Assembly (NCBI GenBank): GCA_002256245.1
Contig: NKIU01000001.1
Location: 548,232-612,231 of the forward strand
DNA length: 64,000 bases
Reading direction: 5' to 3'
Source of the DNA: Pseudorhodobacter sp. PARRP1
GTDB lineage: Bacteria; Pseudomonadota; Alphaproteobacteria; Rhodobacterales; Rhodobacteraceae
Shown: piece after piece, positions 63,020-64,000 of the stretch
Position numbering within the stretch: the stretch's first letter is position 1
Layout: every line of letters begins with the position of its first letter
Translations under genes and position numbers: made by a program
The notes under the pieces: generated by a model
Seen by the model: only the letters and a program-made list of their open reading frames with translations
Database searches by the model: none
Told to the model about the DNA's origin: nothing

Positions 63020-64000
63020 TCAGCCCTTATTGGTCGCTTTCAGCTTGTCGATGCCCAAAGCCTTGAGGGCCAGAGTTTCATAAAACGGCTCTGAAACGCC
63101 CTTGCGCAGCTTGCGGATGAAGTATTTCTCAAATCCGATCTTGGCCATGTGCACCCACTTGCCGCTGGACGACCAGTTGACGTTGCGCGGCGGAATTTGC
63201 GGCTGGGCCACAAAGGCGATGCCCCCATCCCCGAAATCGGCAAGGCAAACGGCGTTCCATGTCCCCACCTGATCGGGCGCACGGCCACGCACCAGATTGC
63301 CGATGTTATGCGCGGTTGCCGTCACCATCGATTCAATCATGAACCCGGTTTTCGGCACCCCGACAGGCACCGGAGTCGGCCCCATCGGAGGGATTGCCAC
63401 ACAGACCCCGACTGCGAAAATCTCGGGATATTTCGCGTTCTGCTGATGTTTGTCCACCAGCGTAAAGCCGCGCGGGTTGCTTAAACCCTCGATACCCGCC
63501 ACCGGCTTGATGCCGCGGAAAGCTGGCAACAGCATCGAAAACGCGAACGGCAGCTTGCGTTCTGGCTTGGCCACACCATCTTCGCCGACTTCCTCGACCA
63601 GCATTTGCCCGTCTTCGACCTTCTTGACCCGCGTCGAAGTCAACCATTTGATATGCTTGGCCCGCATCTCGGATTCGAGCAGCCCCTTGGTATCGCCCAC
63701 GCCATCAAGACCAAGATGCCCGATATACGGCTCTGAGGTGACAAAGGTCATCGGCACGCGGTCACGCACCTTGGCGCGGCGCAGGGCGGTTTCCAGAATG
63801 AACAGATACTCGTAGGCCGGCCCGAAACAGCTTGCCCCCTGCACAGCACCGATGATCACAGGGCCGGGGTTTGCGATCAACGCTTCCACCACCTTGGCCG
63901 CCTTTTCGGCGTGATCGACATGGCAGATAGATTGGGTAAAGCCCTCGGGGCCAAAGCCTTCGATCTCGTCAAAGGCCAGTTCCGGCCCGGTGGCGATCAC
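63020..64000 (-). CDS. Sulfide:quinone oxidoreductase-like FAD flavoprotein (5' end outside window)
   Basis: About 326 residues of the C-terminal part are visible; the N-terminal FAD-binding GxGxxG region lies beyond 64000. The first visible stretch IATGPELAFDEIEGFGPEGFTQ is the typical second FAD contact. GAVQGASCFGPAYEYLF and FAVGVCVAIPPMGPTPVPVGVPKTGFMIESM follow, with two cysteines (in ASCFGP and GVCVA) placed as in SQR-type enzymes. A membrane-associating C-terminal region (GFEKYFIRKLRKGVSEPFYE) ends the protein. It likely oxidises sulfide with reduction of quinone; a related flavocytochrome-type role cannot be excluded. Its neighbour DUF2892 gene is 47 nt downstream. Confidence 0.8.
   Translation of the reverse strand: MIATGPELAFDEIEGFGPEGFTQSICHVDHAEKAAKVVEALIANPGPVIIGAVQGASCFGPAYEYLFILETALRRAKVRDRVPMTFVTSEPYIGHLGLDGVGDTKGLLESEMRAKHIKWLTSTRVKKVEDGQMLVEEVGEDGVAKPERKLPFAFSMLLPAFRGIKPVAGIEGLSNPRGFTLVDKHQQNAKYPEIFAVGVCVAIPPMGPTPVPVGVPKTGFMIESMVTATAHNIGNLVRGRAPDQVGTWNAVCLADFGDGGIAFVAQPQIPPRNVNWSSSGKWVHMAKIGFEKYFIRKLRKGVSEPFYETLALKALGIDKLKATNKG

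Overview
The window is GC-rich DNA from an alphaproteobacterium, most likely a member of the Rhodobacteraceae. The serC/serB pair, the GlpSTPQUV-type glycerol ABC transporter, the DUF2160 and DUF1036 proteins and the recurring terminator-like repeats all fit that group; this is inferred from protein resemblance, not from a search. No rRNA, tRNA, insertion sequence or CRISPR array was recognised. Coding density is high, with many 4-nt start/stop overlaps.

Layout. (1) 1-4.6 kb, housekeeping: partial serC (leftward), serB-GNAT-TauE (rightward, overlapping) and zapE (leftward). (2) 4.9-29.9 kb, a single-strand type VI secretion locus: tssK-tssL-tssM-tagF-pppA-ppkA-vgrG-DUF6931-tagH-(36-aa ORF)-tssA-tssB-tssC-hcp-tssE-tssF-tssG-clpV. 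It lacks tssJ and a PAAR gene, has an OmpA-type domain fused to TssL, and carries a complete threonine-phosphorylation switch (kinase PpkA, phosphatase PppA, FHA protein TagH, TagF). A short (R/K)T(V/M)IGG motif recurs in TssL (twice), PpkA and TagH. A strong inverted repeat closes the locus, followed by a convergent M23 peptidase/lytic transglycosylase fusion. (3) 32.4-39.6 kb: a DUF1036 protein, a capsule-type glycosyltransferase-like protein, a FecR-domain protein, a CHASE2 nucleotide cyclase overlapping a Crp/Fnr regulator, and a divergent RTX-repeat protein. (4) 39.6-44.2 kb: a homoprotocatechuate meta-cleavage operon, hpaF-E-D-G-H, behind a clear promoter with an overlapping palindrome. 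(5) 44.5-51.8 kb: a phosphorelay of two hybrid histidine kinases, a stand-alone Hpt protein, a receiver-only protein and a receiver fused to what looks like a degenerate GGDEF domain. (6) 51.9-62.7 kb: glpR divergent from glpD-S-T-P-Q-(DUF1413)-U-V and glpK, the uptake and catabolism of glycerol. (7) 62.8-64 kb: a DUF2892 membrane protein and a partial sulfide:quinone oxidoreductase-like flavoprotein.

How the parts work together. The T6SS genes encode the baseplate (TssE, F, G, K, VgrG), sheath (TssB, C), tube (Hcp), cap (TssA), membrane complex (TssL, M), recycling ATPase (ClpV) and post-translational control. The hpa genes take 3,4-dihydroxyphenylacetate through ring cleavage, oxidation, isomerisation, decarboxylation and hydration; the final aldolase is not in the window. 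The glp operon imports glycerol through an ABC transporter whose two ATPases appear to form one canonical and one degenerate site; GlpK phosphorylates the glycerol and GlpD oxidises the glycerol-3-phosphate, under GlpR repression.

Observations most worth follow-up are the shared TVIGG motif, the TolA-like rod in PpkA, the degenerate-GGDEF relay, the GlpS/GlpT split-site pattern, the cyclase substitution and the inverted-repeat array before glpK.
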